A stretch of 64,000 nucleotides of DNA from Berberis thunbergii (lineage: Eukaryota; Streptophyta; Magnoliopsida; Ranunculales; Berberidaceae). Shown here piece after piece: positions 1 to 11,479 of this stretch; the stretch's first letter is position 1; each line of letters opens with the position of its first letter. Position numbers and translations under genes: made by a program. The notes under the pieces were generated by a model. It was not told the DNA's origin and did no database searches. It saw only the letters and a list, made by a program, of their open reading frames with translations. The DNA lies in assembly GCA_003290165.1 (NCBI GenBank), contig QNQO01000593.1, forward strand, positions 62,001 through 126,000, read 5' to 3'.

Positions 1-331
1 AGATCTCATCATGACAGTTCCCACGTCTTCCTGGCAAACACATGCTAACCCATTCTATCTGCTATCACACAACTTCATTTGCTATTTACGCTTCCACACA
101 GTGTGGCAATCTCATTTTTGCTTTAGAGCTCTTCAGATGGATCTCTCCAGCTCCTATTTCTCCCCACTTCCACCCACTTCACTTCTCTTTGATCCCCCCC
201 ACCATGATCCCCATTCCATGTCTCCCTCAAACATTGTCCCTGGTTTCATCATACTCACAGTCTCCACTTCTCCCCCATCCCCCTGTGTATACATCCACGT
301 TAGCTTCCACTCCCTCATCTCCCAACCCCCT
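1..331 (+). pseudogene. Probable upstream piece of the L1 LINE ORF1 split by the gypsy insertion
   Basis: This stretch is pyrimidine-rich and keeps one plus-strand frame open from position 11 up to the gypsy insertion point, with Pro/Ser/His-rich coding. If the gypsy element and one copy of its 5-bp target duplication are disregarded, that frame is in phase with the LINE ORF1 frame that resumes at 9553 and runs to a TGA at about 9630. I infer that it is the 5' part of that LINE ORF1 or its leader. The sequence itself has no recognisable domain, so this rests on frame continuity only. The start of the LINE lies off the window. Confidence 0.4.
327..331. repeat. Left target site duplication of the gypsy element (CCCCT)
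   Basis: CCCCT immediately precedes the TG of the 5' LTR and recurs immediately after the CA of the 3' LTR at 9548-9552. A 5-bp duplication is what Ty3/gypsy integrases produce. It fixes the element boundaries. Confidence 0.9.
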
Positions 332-2478
332 TGTAATACCCGCCCAATTCACTTATCAATATACTTTTATTATTTTAGAAGTTAATAATATTTATTTATT
401 GATAGTAATTATTAATTGGTAATAGTTACAAATAATTATATTTTATGATTTTAATTTAGGACCTAGGTTTAGGCTGATGGTGGGTAAGAGATGAGTAATG
501 GTTGTGTTTAGCCAAAGAAACCCAAATAAAAAAAAAATCATTTAAACCCTAGCCTCCTTTTTCTCTCTAGATACACACAGAAGAAAAGGAAAACTTAAGT
601 TGAAAAATGTGGGAGGTGCTGAAGGAAGAAATTTGCTCAAATCTTGGGATTCTTGCAAAAAGAGGCGAGTAAAACTTTAATCTCTATTTTTTGTATTGTT
701 TATGGAGTTTAGTATAAATCTTTTTGTCAACTAAATGTTGCCATCACTGTATCTTTCATCTCATCATGGAGAATACCTTTTGATGAAATCTTTGAAGAAT
801 ACCCCTTTGATGAAATCTGTTTTGTCTTACTGTTGATAAGGACATTTGTGAAATCTGTTTTGATGGGAATAATTGTGAAATCTGTTTTAATGTCTTATTG
901 TTGATGGTTCTTTCATTACTGTTTTATTGTTTTAAAACACTGTTCACTGTATGACATCACGGTTCACTGTTTTCTGTTTGAAAACACAGTTCACTATTTG
1001 ACATCATTGTTCATTGTTTGACGTCACTGCTCCTGTGGAAGCATGACTATTTTGACGTCACTGTTCACTGTTCATTTTGACATCACTATTTTAATCACTT
1101 TTGAATAAAGCTTTATATATTATGGGGATAGCTTGCATGACATCATATGGGTCTGAGGCTATACCTATTACTCAGTGTGCATTTTAATCTTATTTTATTT
1201 TTATTTTCTTTTGATTTTGTATTAGATATTTGTGCACAACAATGGTTTAAATAATAATATTACTTGTTTTATTAGTATAAACAATCAAGTTTTTTTTATG
1301 TATGGTAAAAATTCCATGTGGATCACAAATACACTTTGGTTGAACCTACACCCTGTATTTCAACATTCCTAATTTGCTGTGCAAAACAAAAATAACCCAC
1401 AAACACATTTATTTATTTATTATTAACCGGTACTGTTGTAATTATTCGAGGCTATTGCGAAGTCTTAAACTGTGAACCAAATTATTTGAGATGTATTATT
1501 TGTTTTTATTAGACCTAATAGACTAAGAAAACAATTGTTGATTTTGTGTTTTTTTTTCCACAACTCCAAAAAAAAAATGAAAAATATGTTTTTGTATATA
1601 GACTTGTTTGTATACGTGTGATATAAATTTTGGGGTATGCAAACTTCCTTGCATATCGGTACGTCGTTCCATGTGAGTTCGGTAGTACGTGTAGATTTAG
1701 AAAATACTTGCCAGGTATTGAACTTCGAGTGAGATGACATGACACTAGATGTGGCACCCCACTTGGGTCATGTACGCTTCGAGTGACTTCGATGGCAAGG
1801 GAGACACACTTAGGTGAGGTGTGTTCGGCACAGGAGGAGAGTGCGATTGTGGAAAAGAAGCCAAGAATTAAGAAAAATAAATAAAACCATTGAAATGATC
1901 ATAACATGAAATTGTGTATGAATTATTTTAGCATGTACTAGGTTAGCTTTGAGTAAAGAAACTAACAACTCATTCGAATCTCGAATGAGAACTACCTGTC
2001 TTCCTTAAGGTGAAATGCATTTTATTTTTTATTTAATTGTCTCGATTTGTAAGTTTGCTCACACCAGTATTAATATACTGACCTAGATTTTGTATTGTTT
2101 TACAAATTTGGGTGCGTTCTTAATGAGCGTAGCCCCAGAGACCTATCAAGGTTAATTGGAGCGCAAGAGGGTATTAGCTGCGTGGCGATAGCTGAGGAGT
2201 CGATACGTTTTTTTTAGATCTTTATTATTATTATTCCTAGGTAATCAGATGTAGGATTTAGTTATAGATGTTCAGTTTTTTTCAGAGATTTATTTGGAGG
2301 TTGATTTATGTCATTTTCATTTATTTATAATTGCTTACCTCATTTTTAGAGGAAGAATATTAAGGAAGGTTATTAGTTTGTTTTCTGCCTTATGACTGTA
2401 CCATTTAATTTGTTCCTGACATGCCTTGGTTTTTGAATAATCTATTAATTTATGTTGTTCAAAAATCGGGGCGTGACA
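332..2478 (+). repeat. 5' LTR of the gypsy element
   Basis: Begins TGTAATAC and ends TGACA. A TATA-like stretch lies near 1110-1125 (ctttatatat). At about 900-1090 it holds degenerate tandem copies of a motif close to TTCACTGTTTGACATCAC. The rest matches the 3' LTR with scattered substitutions and short indels. Confidence 0.92.
941..1093 (+). repeat. Degenerate tandem repeats inside the 5' LTR
   Basis: About six to eight imperfect units of roughly 20 bases built on TTCACTGTTTGACATCAC follow one another, with GACATCAC and GACGTCAC variants. The TGACGTCA-like cores resemble bZIP/CRE-type sites. The corresponding block in the 3' LTR is at about 7976-8160 and has a different unit order and number. 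Confidence 0.7.
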
Positions 2479-2481
2479 TTT

Positions 2482-2493
2482 TGGTACCAGAGC
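2482..2493 (+). other. Primer binding site for initiator tRNA-Met
   Basis: TGGTACCAGAGC lies three bases after the end of the 5' LTR. It matches the common plant PBS TGGTATCAGAGC (complementary to the 3' end of initiator tRNA-Met) at 11 of 12 positions. Confidence 0.85.
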
Positions 2494-2606
2494 ATTTGGT
2501 TAGCCTAGATCTAGGGTAGGTCTAGTTGATCCTCGGAAGTGTGGAATGGGATTATGAACATTTGGATTATTAAGTATTAACGATTATTTATTTTCGCTTG
2601 AAGATA

Positions 2607-3309
2607 ATGGCGAACACTCGATCGAATGGTGCCAATGGGCAGAATGGTGATAACGAGCGAAATAACACTAATGGCCCAAACGGTTCGAATGATCAAGAGG
2701 GAAATCCTAACTTGGTTCAGGTGGACGTGGGAGCTATGATGATGCAACTTTTGCAAGTTGTGCAGAATAACCATCAGGATAATCAGGGTGACCCATTTGC
2801 CAGGAGAAATAAGGAGTTTAGGAACCTAGGTGGTCAGAGGTTTAATGGACAGACTGGCCCTATTGCAGCTGAGAAGTGAATTCACAAGTGTGAAACCGTA
2901 TTCAATTGGATGCAAATGACTGAGGTACAGAAACAAGAATTAGCTGCTCATAACTTAGATGGGTAATGCCAGGTATTGGTGGGATTTTGTCGAGGAGAGC
3001 ATGAATACGACTGTTATGACTTGGGAGACTTTCAAGTCCAAATTTGTCGGTCAGTTTGTACCTGAAGCTGTGAAATCTCAGCTAGCTGCAGAAATCCTTA
3101 GTTTGTCGCAAGGTACAGAGTCGGTGACCCAATATGTGACAAAATTCAATGAATTGACTCGGTATGCTTCATACTTTGTTGATATTACTGCTAAGAAGAA
3201 TCAGAAGTTTATCAGGGGTTTGGGTCACTATCTATCAAAGTCGTTTTTACCCTTTGACAGAGTTTTAGACTTAGCTCTCAAGTTTGAAGAGCAAGACGTC
3301 GTTTTTTGA
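2607..3309 (+). pseudogene. gag (capsid) of the gypsy element, frameshifted
   Basis: The ATG at 2607 opens a Gly/Asn-rich N-terminus (MANTRSNGANGQ). The frame stops at 2877-2879, and the conserved retrotransposon gag core continues in another frame from about 2959. That core has the typical pattern YWWDF, TWETFKSKFVGQFVP and VTQYVTKFNELTRYA before a stop at about 3309. The product would be the capsid that packages element RNA. The gag tail and its zinc knuckle lie further on in a different frame, so gag is broken at least twice. Confidence 0.85.
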
Positions 3310-3650
3310 GAGGCTAGGGAGAAGAACAAGGGGGTGAGTCGTCTAGAAACTCACGTTCATATGGAAATCGAGATCAAAATAGGTATAAGCCTTATGATCA
3401 GAATCAATGAGGACCTAGATTTCAGTATCAGCCGAGGTTCCAATCTGGAGGTCAATTTCAGCAAAGGCCCCAGCGAGGAGTTGAGTCCCAGGGAGGTTTC
3501 AGGTCGTAGGGTGGCTTCAGGCCCCAAGGGCAGCAGTGGCAGAAACCGGCATTTCAGAACCAGAGCCCACAAGGCCCATATCAGCAACCTCGACCGTATG
3601 ATCCTCGACCTCAGGCACCTGCAGCACCACGAGGGCAGGCTCCCACTGAT

Positions 3651-4403
3651 AGGTTATGCTACAAATGTAACCGGCCAGGGCATCTCATTCGTGATTGTCC
3701 CAATGGGAGAGGCGCTCCGCAGGGTAGGCAGGCCCCACCAGCTCCAGCACGTGCATTTGCGATTTTACCAGGGCAAGATAATGTTGAAGGTACCATCACC
3801 ACTCAGTTTCCCTTGCGAGTATTATTTGATTATGGTGCTTCTCATTATTTTATTTCTCGTCAAATGGTAGAAAAAGAAAACCTTAAAACTATGCTACTTA
3901 TCAAACCTTTATGTGTTGAGACACCCATAGGAGGCACTGTCACATTATCTGAGCAATGTAGAAATTTTGAGATATCTTTAATAGGTCGAAAACTTGTTGC
4001 GGATTTGATAGTTATGAATTTTGAGAATTTTCATGTTATTCTTGGGATGGATTGGTTGAGTAAAAACTATGTTACAATAGATTGTGTCGCGATGACCATT
4101 TTGATAGATACCCTAGGGTTGCCGCGAGTTATTCATGTTTGTGAACCTTGTGGGGACTCCACAATGACGAGCACTATATACTCTATGGATATACCAGAAA
4201 AAGATATTAGCATGGTTGAGGTGGTGAATGATTATGTAGATGTATTCCAAGAGATTCCAGGTCTACCACCTAAGAGAGAAGTCAAATTTCGAATTGACTT
4301 GTTGCTAGGGACAACACCGATTTCTAAAGTTGCATATCAATTGGCTCCCAAGCAGTTGGATGAGATGAAAGTCCAACTAGAGGAACTACTCCAGAAGGGA
4401 TAA
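3651..4403 (+). pseudogene. gag zinc knuckle and retropepsin region of the gypsy element
   Basis: At 3657-3698 the frame reads CYKCNRPGHLIRDC, a CX2CX4HX4C nucleic-acid-binding knuckle. The same frame continues into the aspartic protease (about 3813-4090) with the family pattern RVLFD-YGASHYFIS and ILGMDWLSKNY. The active-site triad normally reads D-S/T-G, but here it is D-Y-G, so catalysis should be lost. The frame continues to the linker before RT and ends at a TAA at 4401-4403, where an insertion begins. Confidence 0.85.
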
Positions 4404-4512
4404 GAAATTTCTCTTGTATGTTTTTATTTATTTATTTATAATAGTTATATGTGTGTGTGTGTGTGTGTGTGTGCATATTGGTGAGTAACTATATGGTTAA
4501 TCGTTTAAGGTG
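4399..4512 (+). repeat. About 115-bp insertion with (TG)n between protease and RT
   Basis: The polyprotein normally runs from the protease-RT linker (EELLQKG) straight into [12 protein letters not shown]. Here the two are separated by AT-rich DNA containing a (TG)n tract at 4450-4473 and several stops. The right edge reads ACTTAG before the coding sequence resumes, which resembles a splice acceptor, but no GT donor is evident at the left edge. Its origin is unknown. Confidence 0.6.
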
Positions 4513-4518
4513 TGTATA

Positions 4519-5778
4519 CTTAGGTTTATTCGACCAAGTAATTCTCCATGGGGTGCGCCTACTGTCTTTGTTTCTACGAAAGATGGTACTTTGAGGATGT
4601 GTGTCGACTATAGAGAGCTCAATAAGGTGACAATAAAAAATAAGTACCATCTTCTGCGGATAGATGATTTGTTAGATCAGTTGAAAGGGGCGGCTGTATT
4701 TTCACAGTTGGATTTGAGGACTGTGTACCATCAAATGAGTGTTTTTTTTTGGAAAGTGAGCTGGGGTTTTTAGGATCCCCGAACCTTATATTAATAAAAA
4801 ATATGATGATAAAGTTTACAATCACTCATACGTAAAGAGCAGAGTATACCTTTGACGGCGCTTCGGACTCGGTATGGGTTATATGAATTTTTGGTCATGC
4901 CCTTTGGATTGACCAATGCTCCTGCTTTCTTTATGGATTTGATGAACCGTATTTTTCGTTCGTATCTTGATAAATTTGTTGTCATTTTCATTGATGATAT
5001 TATGGTATATTCCCGAAACATGGAGGACCATCGAGAGCATTTGAAAGTAGTGTTGCAGACTTTAAGAGATCACAAACTGTATGCTAAATTTAGTAAGTGC
5101 CACTTTTGGGAGAAAGATGTGAGATTTCTTGGGCATGTGATTTCTAACGAAGGGATAGCGGTCAATCCTGACAAAGTTGCAGCAGTTAAGGAATGGAAAC
5201 AACCCACTAATGCCAGTGAAATTCGGAGTTTCTTAGGGTTTGCTGGATATTACAGGAAGTTTATTGAGAAATTTTTGTTGATTGCAGCACCTTTGACGAG
5301 TCTGACTAGAAAGGATGTCAAGTTTATATGGACTAAGGACTGTGAGACTGCACTTCAAGAGTTGAAGCCAAGGTTGACTACAGTTCCAATTTTAATCATT
5401 TTCACTCGTGGCGGGAAGTTAGTGGTGTTTACAGATGCTAGAGGAACATGTTTGGGATGTGTTTTGATGCAATATCATAAAGTAGTTTCTTACGCTTCTA
5501 GGCAGTTAAAGCCACATGAGAAGCAATACGCAACGCATGATTTGGAATTAGCAGCAGTGGTTTTCGCTTTAAAAATATGGAGGCATTATTTGTATGGAGA
5601 GAAATTTGAGTTGTATACTGATCACAAAAGCTTAAGGTATCTATTTTCACAACGAGATTTAAACATGAGGCAGCAGAGGTGGATGGAGTTCTTAGTAGTT
5701 ATGATTTTGAAATCCTTTACCATTCAGGCAAAGGGAATGTGGTGGCGAATGCCCTTAGCAGGCACCATAGTGTGTTGA
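4519..5778 (+). pseudogene. Reverse transcriptase and RNase H of the gypsy element, interrupted
   Basis: The RT N-terminal part ([30 protein letters not shown]) runs to about 4740. After a 90-bp antisense L1 tail insertion it resumes in the same frame at about 4833 with [21 protein letters not shown], then the catalytic box FIDD at about 4990-5000 and the RNase H segment (FTDARG, DLELAAV, YTDHKSL). The RNase H end is frameshifted near 5690-5780. The insertion adds stops, so no functional enzyme is expected. Confidence 0.9.
4742..4832 (-). mobile_element. 5'-truncated L1 LINE 3' tail inserted in the gypsy RT
   Basis: A run of T followed by GGAAAGTGAGC and the blocks GATCCCCGAACCTTA and GATGATAAAGTTTACAATC interrupts RT. 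The same sequence, about 80 percent identical by eye, forms the 3' end of the minus-strand LINE at 40257-40351, where the T-run is that element's poly(A). It is therefore a very short minus-strand L1 insertion of about 90 bp. It keeps the RT frame in register but adds stops. No clear long target duplication is visible. Confidence 0.8.
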
Positions 5779-5839
5779 CCGCTCTTGTGGTGCAAGAGTG
5801 GAATATTCTCGAGGTTATTCCAGCTCATGATGTTTTGAC

Positions 5840-7322
5840 TGTTCCGCATACTAGATGAGTTTATGTTTGTAGTTTGACAGTGAAACCTACCCTGATTACT
5901 CGGGTCATTTCAGTGCAGCATAATTTCTCATGAACAAAATGAATGATTTGATAGTTAATACATTGGATGACTGCCCTACTGATTGGTCGGTTGACATAGA
6001 TGGAGGATTGCGAGTTCATGGTAGACTTTGCGTACCAGATATTTCGGCGCTAAAGAAGGAGATTATGGATGAGGCTCATCGTTCTAAATTTACTATTCAT
6101 CCAAGGGGTACGAAGATGTATCATGATTTGAGAAGAAGTTTTTGGTGGGAAGGCATGAAACGAGATGTTGGGGAATATGTCTCTCACTGTTTCACTTGTC
6201 AGCAAGTGAAAGCGAAACACCAGAGGCCGTCTAGTTTATTGCAGCCTTTAGAAATACCCATGTGGAGGTGGGAACACATTTCGATGGATTCTATTGATGG
6301 TTTACCTAGATCTCGGAGGGGTAATGATTCAATTTGGGTTATTGTTGAGCGTTTGACAAAGTGTGCACATTTTATTCACATTGGTGCATCTCGTAATACC
6401 GACAAATTAGTTGCTATGTATATCCGAGAAGTGGTAAGGTTGCATGGTGTTCCTATTACCATTGTGTCAGATAGCGATCTATTGTTTACATCAGCATTTT
6501 TGGGAAAGTTTCCAACGTGCTATGGGTACTACCTTGGCTATGAGCACTGCGTATCACCCACAGACTAACGGACAGACTGAGCGGGTAAATCAGATTTTAG
6601 AGGATATGTTGCGAGCTTGCATCATGGATTTTGGTGGTAGTTGGGAGGATCATTTACCGTTGGTGGAGTTCTTGTACAATAATAGTTATCAATCGAGCAT
6701 TGGCATGACACCCTTTGAGGGTTTGTATGGTAGGCCATGTAGATCTCCTAGTTGTTGGGCAGAGGTAGGTGATACAATATTGTTGGGACCAGAGATTGTT
6801 AGGGAGACTACAGGGAAGATTGAGATTATTCGGGGAAGGATAAAAACTGCTCATAGTAGACATAAAAGCTATGCAGATCAAAAGCGAAAAAGTGTAGTGT
6901 TTGCGGTTGGTGATTTAGTTTTTCTTAAGGTGTCTCCCGTGCGAGGTGTGATGAGATTTGGCAAGAAAGGGAAGTTGAGCCCACGGTACATTGGGCCATT
7001 CGAGATTGTCGGATGTGTTGGTCACTTAGCTTACAAGCTTGCATTGCCGCTCAATTTGTCGATGATTCATGATGTCTTTCATGTTTCGATGCTGAGAAAA
7101 TGTGTGAAAGATCCAACTCATATTGCTCAACCTATCGCTATTGAGCTGAATGAAGATTTGACCTATACAGTTGGGCCGGTGAGGATAATTGATCGTGACG
7201 TGAATCAACTACGACGTAAGAAGGTCAACTTGGTCAAAGTTTAGTGGAGCGAAAAGGACAACGATGTCACCTGGGAGTTGGAGGACAAAGTAAAACATAT
7301 GCACCCAGAATTATTCGCCTAA
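5840..7322 (+). pseudogene. Integrase and chromodomain-like C-terminus of the gypsy element
   Basis: From about 5930 the integrase zinc finger (H, H, then CFTCQQC-like CX2C) is followed by the core, with the expected acidic positions in HISMDSIDGLP, IVSDSDLLF and the NGQTERVNQ glutamate. A frameshift lies near 6500-6540. The GPY/F module (SPRYIGPFEIV) follows at about 6985, then RIIDRDVNQLRRKKVNLVKV, an in-frame TAG at 7242, and DVTWELEDKVKHMHPELF to a TAA at 7320-7322. This end matches the Tekay/Del-type chromodomain tail that targets heterochromatin. Confidence 0.88.
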
Positions 7323-7371
7323 TCCTTACCCTTCAGAATCTCGGGACAAGATTCTTTTAAGGTGTGTATAT

Positions 7372-9547
7372 TGTAATACACACCCAATTCACTTATCAAT
7401 ATACTTTTATTATTTTAAAAGTTAATAATATTTATTTATTGGTAGTAATTATTAATTGGTAATAGTTACAAATAATTATATTTTATTATTTTAATTTATG
7501 ACCTAGGTTTAGGCTGGTGGTGAGTAAGAGATGAGTGATGGTTGTGTTTAGCCAAATAAACCATAATTAAAAAATTCATTTAAACCCTAACCTGTTTTTT
7601 CTCTCTGGATATACACAGAAGAAAATGAAAACTTACGTTGAAAAATGTAGGAGGTGCTGAATGAAGAAATTTGCTAAAATCTTGGGATTCTTGCAAAAAG
7701 AGGTGAGTAAAACTCTAATCTCTATTTTTTTGTATTGTTTATGGAGTTTAGTATAAGATCTATTTGTCAAATAAATGTTGTCATCACCCTATCTTTCATC
7801 TCATCATGGAGAATACATTTTGATGAAAGCTTTGAGGAATACCCCTTTGATGAAATTTGTTTTGTCTTACTGTTGATGGAGACATTTGTGAAATCTGTTT
7901 TGATGGGAATATTTGTGAAATCTGTTTTACTGTCTTATTGTTGATGGTTATTTCATTACTGTTTTGTTGTTTTAAAACACTGTTTACTGTTTGACATCAC
8001 GGTTCACTGTTTGTCATCGTTGTTCGCTGTTTGAAAACAATGTTCACTGTTTGACATCACGGTTCACTATTTGACATCACTGTTTACTGTTTGACGTCAA
8101 TGTTCCTGTGGAAGCATGACTATTTTGATGTCACTATTCACTGTTCATTTTGACATCACTATTTTAATCACTGTTGAATAAAGATTTATATATTATGGGG
8201 ATAGCTTGCATGACATCATATGGGTCTGAGGCTATGCCTATTACTCAGTGTACATTTTAATCTTATTTTATTTTTATTTTCTTTTGATTTCGTATTAGAT
8301 ATTTGTGCACAAAAATGGTTTAAATAATAATATTATTTGCTTTATTGGTATAACAATCAAATTTTTTTTATGTACGGTGAAAATTCCTTGTGGATCACAA
8401 ATACACTTTGGTTGAACCTACACCCTGTATTTCAACATTTATAATTTGCTGTGCAGAAAAAAAAAACCCACAAAGACATTTATTATTTATTATTAACGGG
8501 TACTGTTGTAATTATTCGAGGCTATTGCAAAGTCTTAAACTGTGAACCAAATTATTTAAGATGTATTATTTTTTTATTAGACCTAATAGATTGAGAAAAC
8601 AATTGTTGATTTTGTGCTCTTTTCCACAACTCCAAAAAAAAATGAAAAATATGTTTTTGTATACAGACTTGCTTGTATATATGTGATATAAATTTTGGGG
8701 TATACAGATTGTTTGCATATCGATACGTCGTTCCATGTGAGTTCGGTAGTACGTGTAGATTTAGGAAATACTTGCCAGGTATCGAACTTCGGGTGAGATG
8801 ACATGACACTCGATATGGCACCCCACTTGGGTCATGTACGCTCCGAGTGCCTTCGATGGCAAGGGAGGCACACTTGGGTGAGGTGTGTTCGGCACAGGAG
8901 GAGAGTGCGATTGTGGAAAAGAAGCCAAAAATTAGGAAAAATAAATAAAACCATTGAAATGATCATAACATGAAATTGTGTATGAATTATTTTAGCATGT
9001 ACTAGGTTAGCCTTGAGGGAATAAACTAACAGCTCATTCGAATCTCGAATGAAAACCACATGTCTTCCTTAAGGTGAAATGCATTTTCTTTTATATTTAA
9101 TTGTCTCGATTTGTAAGTTTGCTCACACCAGTATTAATATACTGACCTAGATTTTGTATTGTATTACAAATTTGGGTGCGTTCTTAATGAGCGTAGCCTC
9201 ATAGACCTATCAGGGTTAATTGGAGCGCAAGTGGGTATTAGCTGTGTGGCGATAGCTGAAGAGTCGATACGTTTTTTGTTAGATCTTTATTATTATTATT
9301 CCTAGGTAATCAGATATAGGATTTAGTTATAAATGTTCAGTTTTTGTCAGAGATTTATTTGGAGGTTGATTTATGTAATTTTCATTTATTTATAATTGCT
9401 TACCTCATTTTTAGAGGAAGAATATTGAGGAAGGTTATTAATTTGTTTTCTGCCTTATGACTGTACCATTTAATTAATTTGTTTTTGACGTGCCTTGGTT
9501 TTTGGACAATCTATTAATTTATGTTGTTCAAAAATCAGGGTGTGACA
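7372..9547 (+). repeat. 3' LTR of the gypsy element
   Basis: Partner of the LTR at 332-2478. It is preceded by ATTCTTTTAAGGTGTGTATAT, where a purine tract would be expected, so the polypurine tract looks eroded. It contains the second block of TTCACTGTTTGACATCAC-like repeats (about 7976-8160) and ends TGACA before the CCCCT duplication. Confidence 0.92.
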
Positions 9548-9552
9548 CCCCT
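9548..9552. repeat. Right target site duplication of the gypsy element (CCCCT)
   Basis: Direct repeat of 327-331 that closes the insertion. Confidence 0.9.
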
Positions 9553-11250
9553 CAGCCTCGAAGCACATCTCAAGAAGAATCTTACCATCCTAACTTCACC
9601 ATTATCCCGTCGTTCGGTTCATTCAGGAGATGATACCAAAATCCGTATTGTCGCCAAATATTGCCATCACCAGAGGTTGAGACAAGAGGTTTTGCACAGA
9701 GAATGACTTCTCAATGGGAAACTAAACACACCTTTGAGGTCGAACTCTTGGCACAGAAATCGGACATTGATAACAACAACTACATGATCCAGTTTTTTGA
9801 TATGTCTGATATAATCCACATCCTTTTCTCCGGCCCTTGGGTTCTCTTCGGATGGCTTGTCATTACAAAACTTTGGCATGACAGCTACCTCACTCTGGAT
9901 TTCTCTGATATTCCTATTTGGGTCAGATTCCATGAGTTTCTTGTTAGTAAATTGGAGGAGACAGACATTCGAATGCTCGCAACATATTTCGACAAACTAA
10001 TGGAGATTGAAATGGACTCATTGAAAGACCTTAGCATCCCTTTTATAAGATTCAAAGTGTGGTTCAATGTCAACAAACCTTTCCCGTGCTCTATGGAAAC
10101 AAATTTTGGTATTCAATTTGGTTGGCAATAAATATGTTGTCCATTTATATTATGAAAATACACCCACTTTTTTTTTTTTTTGTGGTCTCATTGGCCATGT
10201 ATTCGGGAAAAATTGTTCAATGTATTATGAGGTGTTGCAACTGTTACCTCCTGGTCGTTCTCTAGGCTCAATATCACTTCCATTCTCTCATAAAGTCCGC
10301 ATTAAAACTCGATCAGTACCTCTCATCTCTTCCTCCGTTCCAATCCGTTCTCAGCATTTCGCTACTTTCAACCTCTCATTCCCCGTTGTTCTCTATTAAG
10401 GGGCTCAGGAGGTCATCCCGTCCATGGCAGTTGTGACACTGTGAGTCTGAGCTCGAGCAGCAGGTCACATGAAAATTGTTCACGTGCTCTTACCATGATG
10501 GAACTACGTCTTCTCACATCAATATTGACCCTAGATTTAAGGAAAAGCAAACGGCCACGGGTTCCAAGGTCCTTTGCATTTCTTCTTGTAAGTCCTCTCT
10601 AAATGCAAGTTACAAATTTTTTACAACCCGCTCACGAGATCAGCACCTCACTCAACCAATTTCCATTCTGTCAAACCATTTAGTTGGGCCGGTTTTGGAC
10701 CAAAACTTGCAGTCCAAGGCCATTTCCATTTTTGGGACTCTTAATCAGGCCGGATCAAGCTCAACCATTTCAGCCCACAGTAATAATATCTCAACCTGGC
10801 AGGCCCGTCCTTTGCAAGCAGCCCATTTCTCTTGGTTGTTCACTCCCGAGCACTGTTATTGTTAGCTGCGGCTTCTCACACCGTCGTCTCTTCGGTCTGC
10901 CTCCTTGCTTCACTCCCATTGCAGTCTGGAGTAATTCCCATGTTCATACCTCAGGTCATTCCAACTGATCTCAGTCAATCGATGGCAGCTGTCTTCTCAT
11001 TTGCTACATTTTGTTCTACTATACAAGGTACCACCACAACCTCTCCCACATCTATCACCACCCCAGCACTGTTATTGCATACTGTTCCTCTCCCAAAAAC
11101 CACCACAGTTAAAAGACAACCTTCAAGTTCTCGTACCAAGGTTCCTGGTCAATCAGCAACTAAGAGATCAAGACTGGTTTCGCGCAACAGAGGCAACCGC
11201 TCTACCAACAAAGCTAGCTGTCCTGTAATCTGTTCAGCAGGAGAAAGATG
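9553..11250 (+). pseudogene. L1 LINE ORF1 remnant (DUF4283 plus degenerate zinc knuckle)
   Basis: After a TGA at about 9630 the frame carries a DUF4283-type RNA-binding segment at about 9705-10120 (HILFSGPWVLFGWLVITK, FSDIPIWVRFHEF, FIRFKVWFNVNKPFP). It then shifts frame into a knuckle remnant at about 10150-10215 (FFCGLIGHVFGKNC) in which the first Cys of the usual CX2C is lost. A long Ser/Pro/Thr-rich, poorly conserved tail follows to about 11250, as in plant L1 ORF1 proteins, which bind element RNA. Several frameshifts and stops make this a pseudogene. Confidence 0.8.
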
Positions 11251-11479
11251 AATGCTAATCAGGACAATGAGGATGACCAAGGATATAACAAAAAACAAAA
11301 CTGTTCCGATTAATAACTTAACATTACCAGGTCTACTGCCTCATTCGGGTTCACTGATTCCCACTACCATGGTGTATGATTTTCTTGATAGTTCAACAAT
11401 ACACACCTCTGTTGCTCCAATTCACACTTTTGATGCTCAGGTTCAGGCGACTACCTCGGAAAAGTCGTCTATGTTACCA

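Larger units (their letters stand above)
332..9547 (+). mobile_element. Ty3/gypsy LTR retrotransposon, Tekay/Del-like chromovirus, full length but decayed
   Basis: Two long terminal repeats of about 2.15 kb (332-2478 and 7372-9547) both begin TGTAATAC and end TGACA, and are bounded by the 5-bp direct repeat CCCCT. A primer binding site follows the 5' LTR. The order gag, zinc knuckle, protease, RT, RNase H, integrase, chromodomain-like C-terminus is that of the plant chromoviruses. Reading frames are broken by stops, frameshifts and two insertions (about 4399-4510 and 4742-4832), so the copy is inactive. By eye the first about 330 bases of the LTRs differ at roughly 5-6 percent of sites, so the insertion is not very recent. 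Confidence 0.95.

Noticed and set aside
941..1093. CRISPR-like array
   Set aside because: The units are imperfect, have no regular unique spacers and lie inside a plant LTR.
3334..3870. A 178-codon frame in the gag region
   Set aside because: The zinc knuckle and protease lie in another frame. This frame is rich in composition-driven residues and is a shadow of gag.
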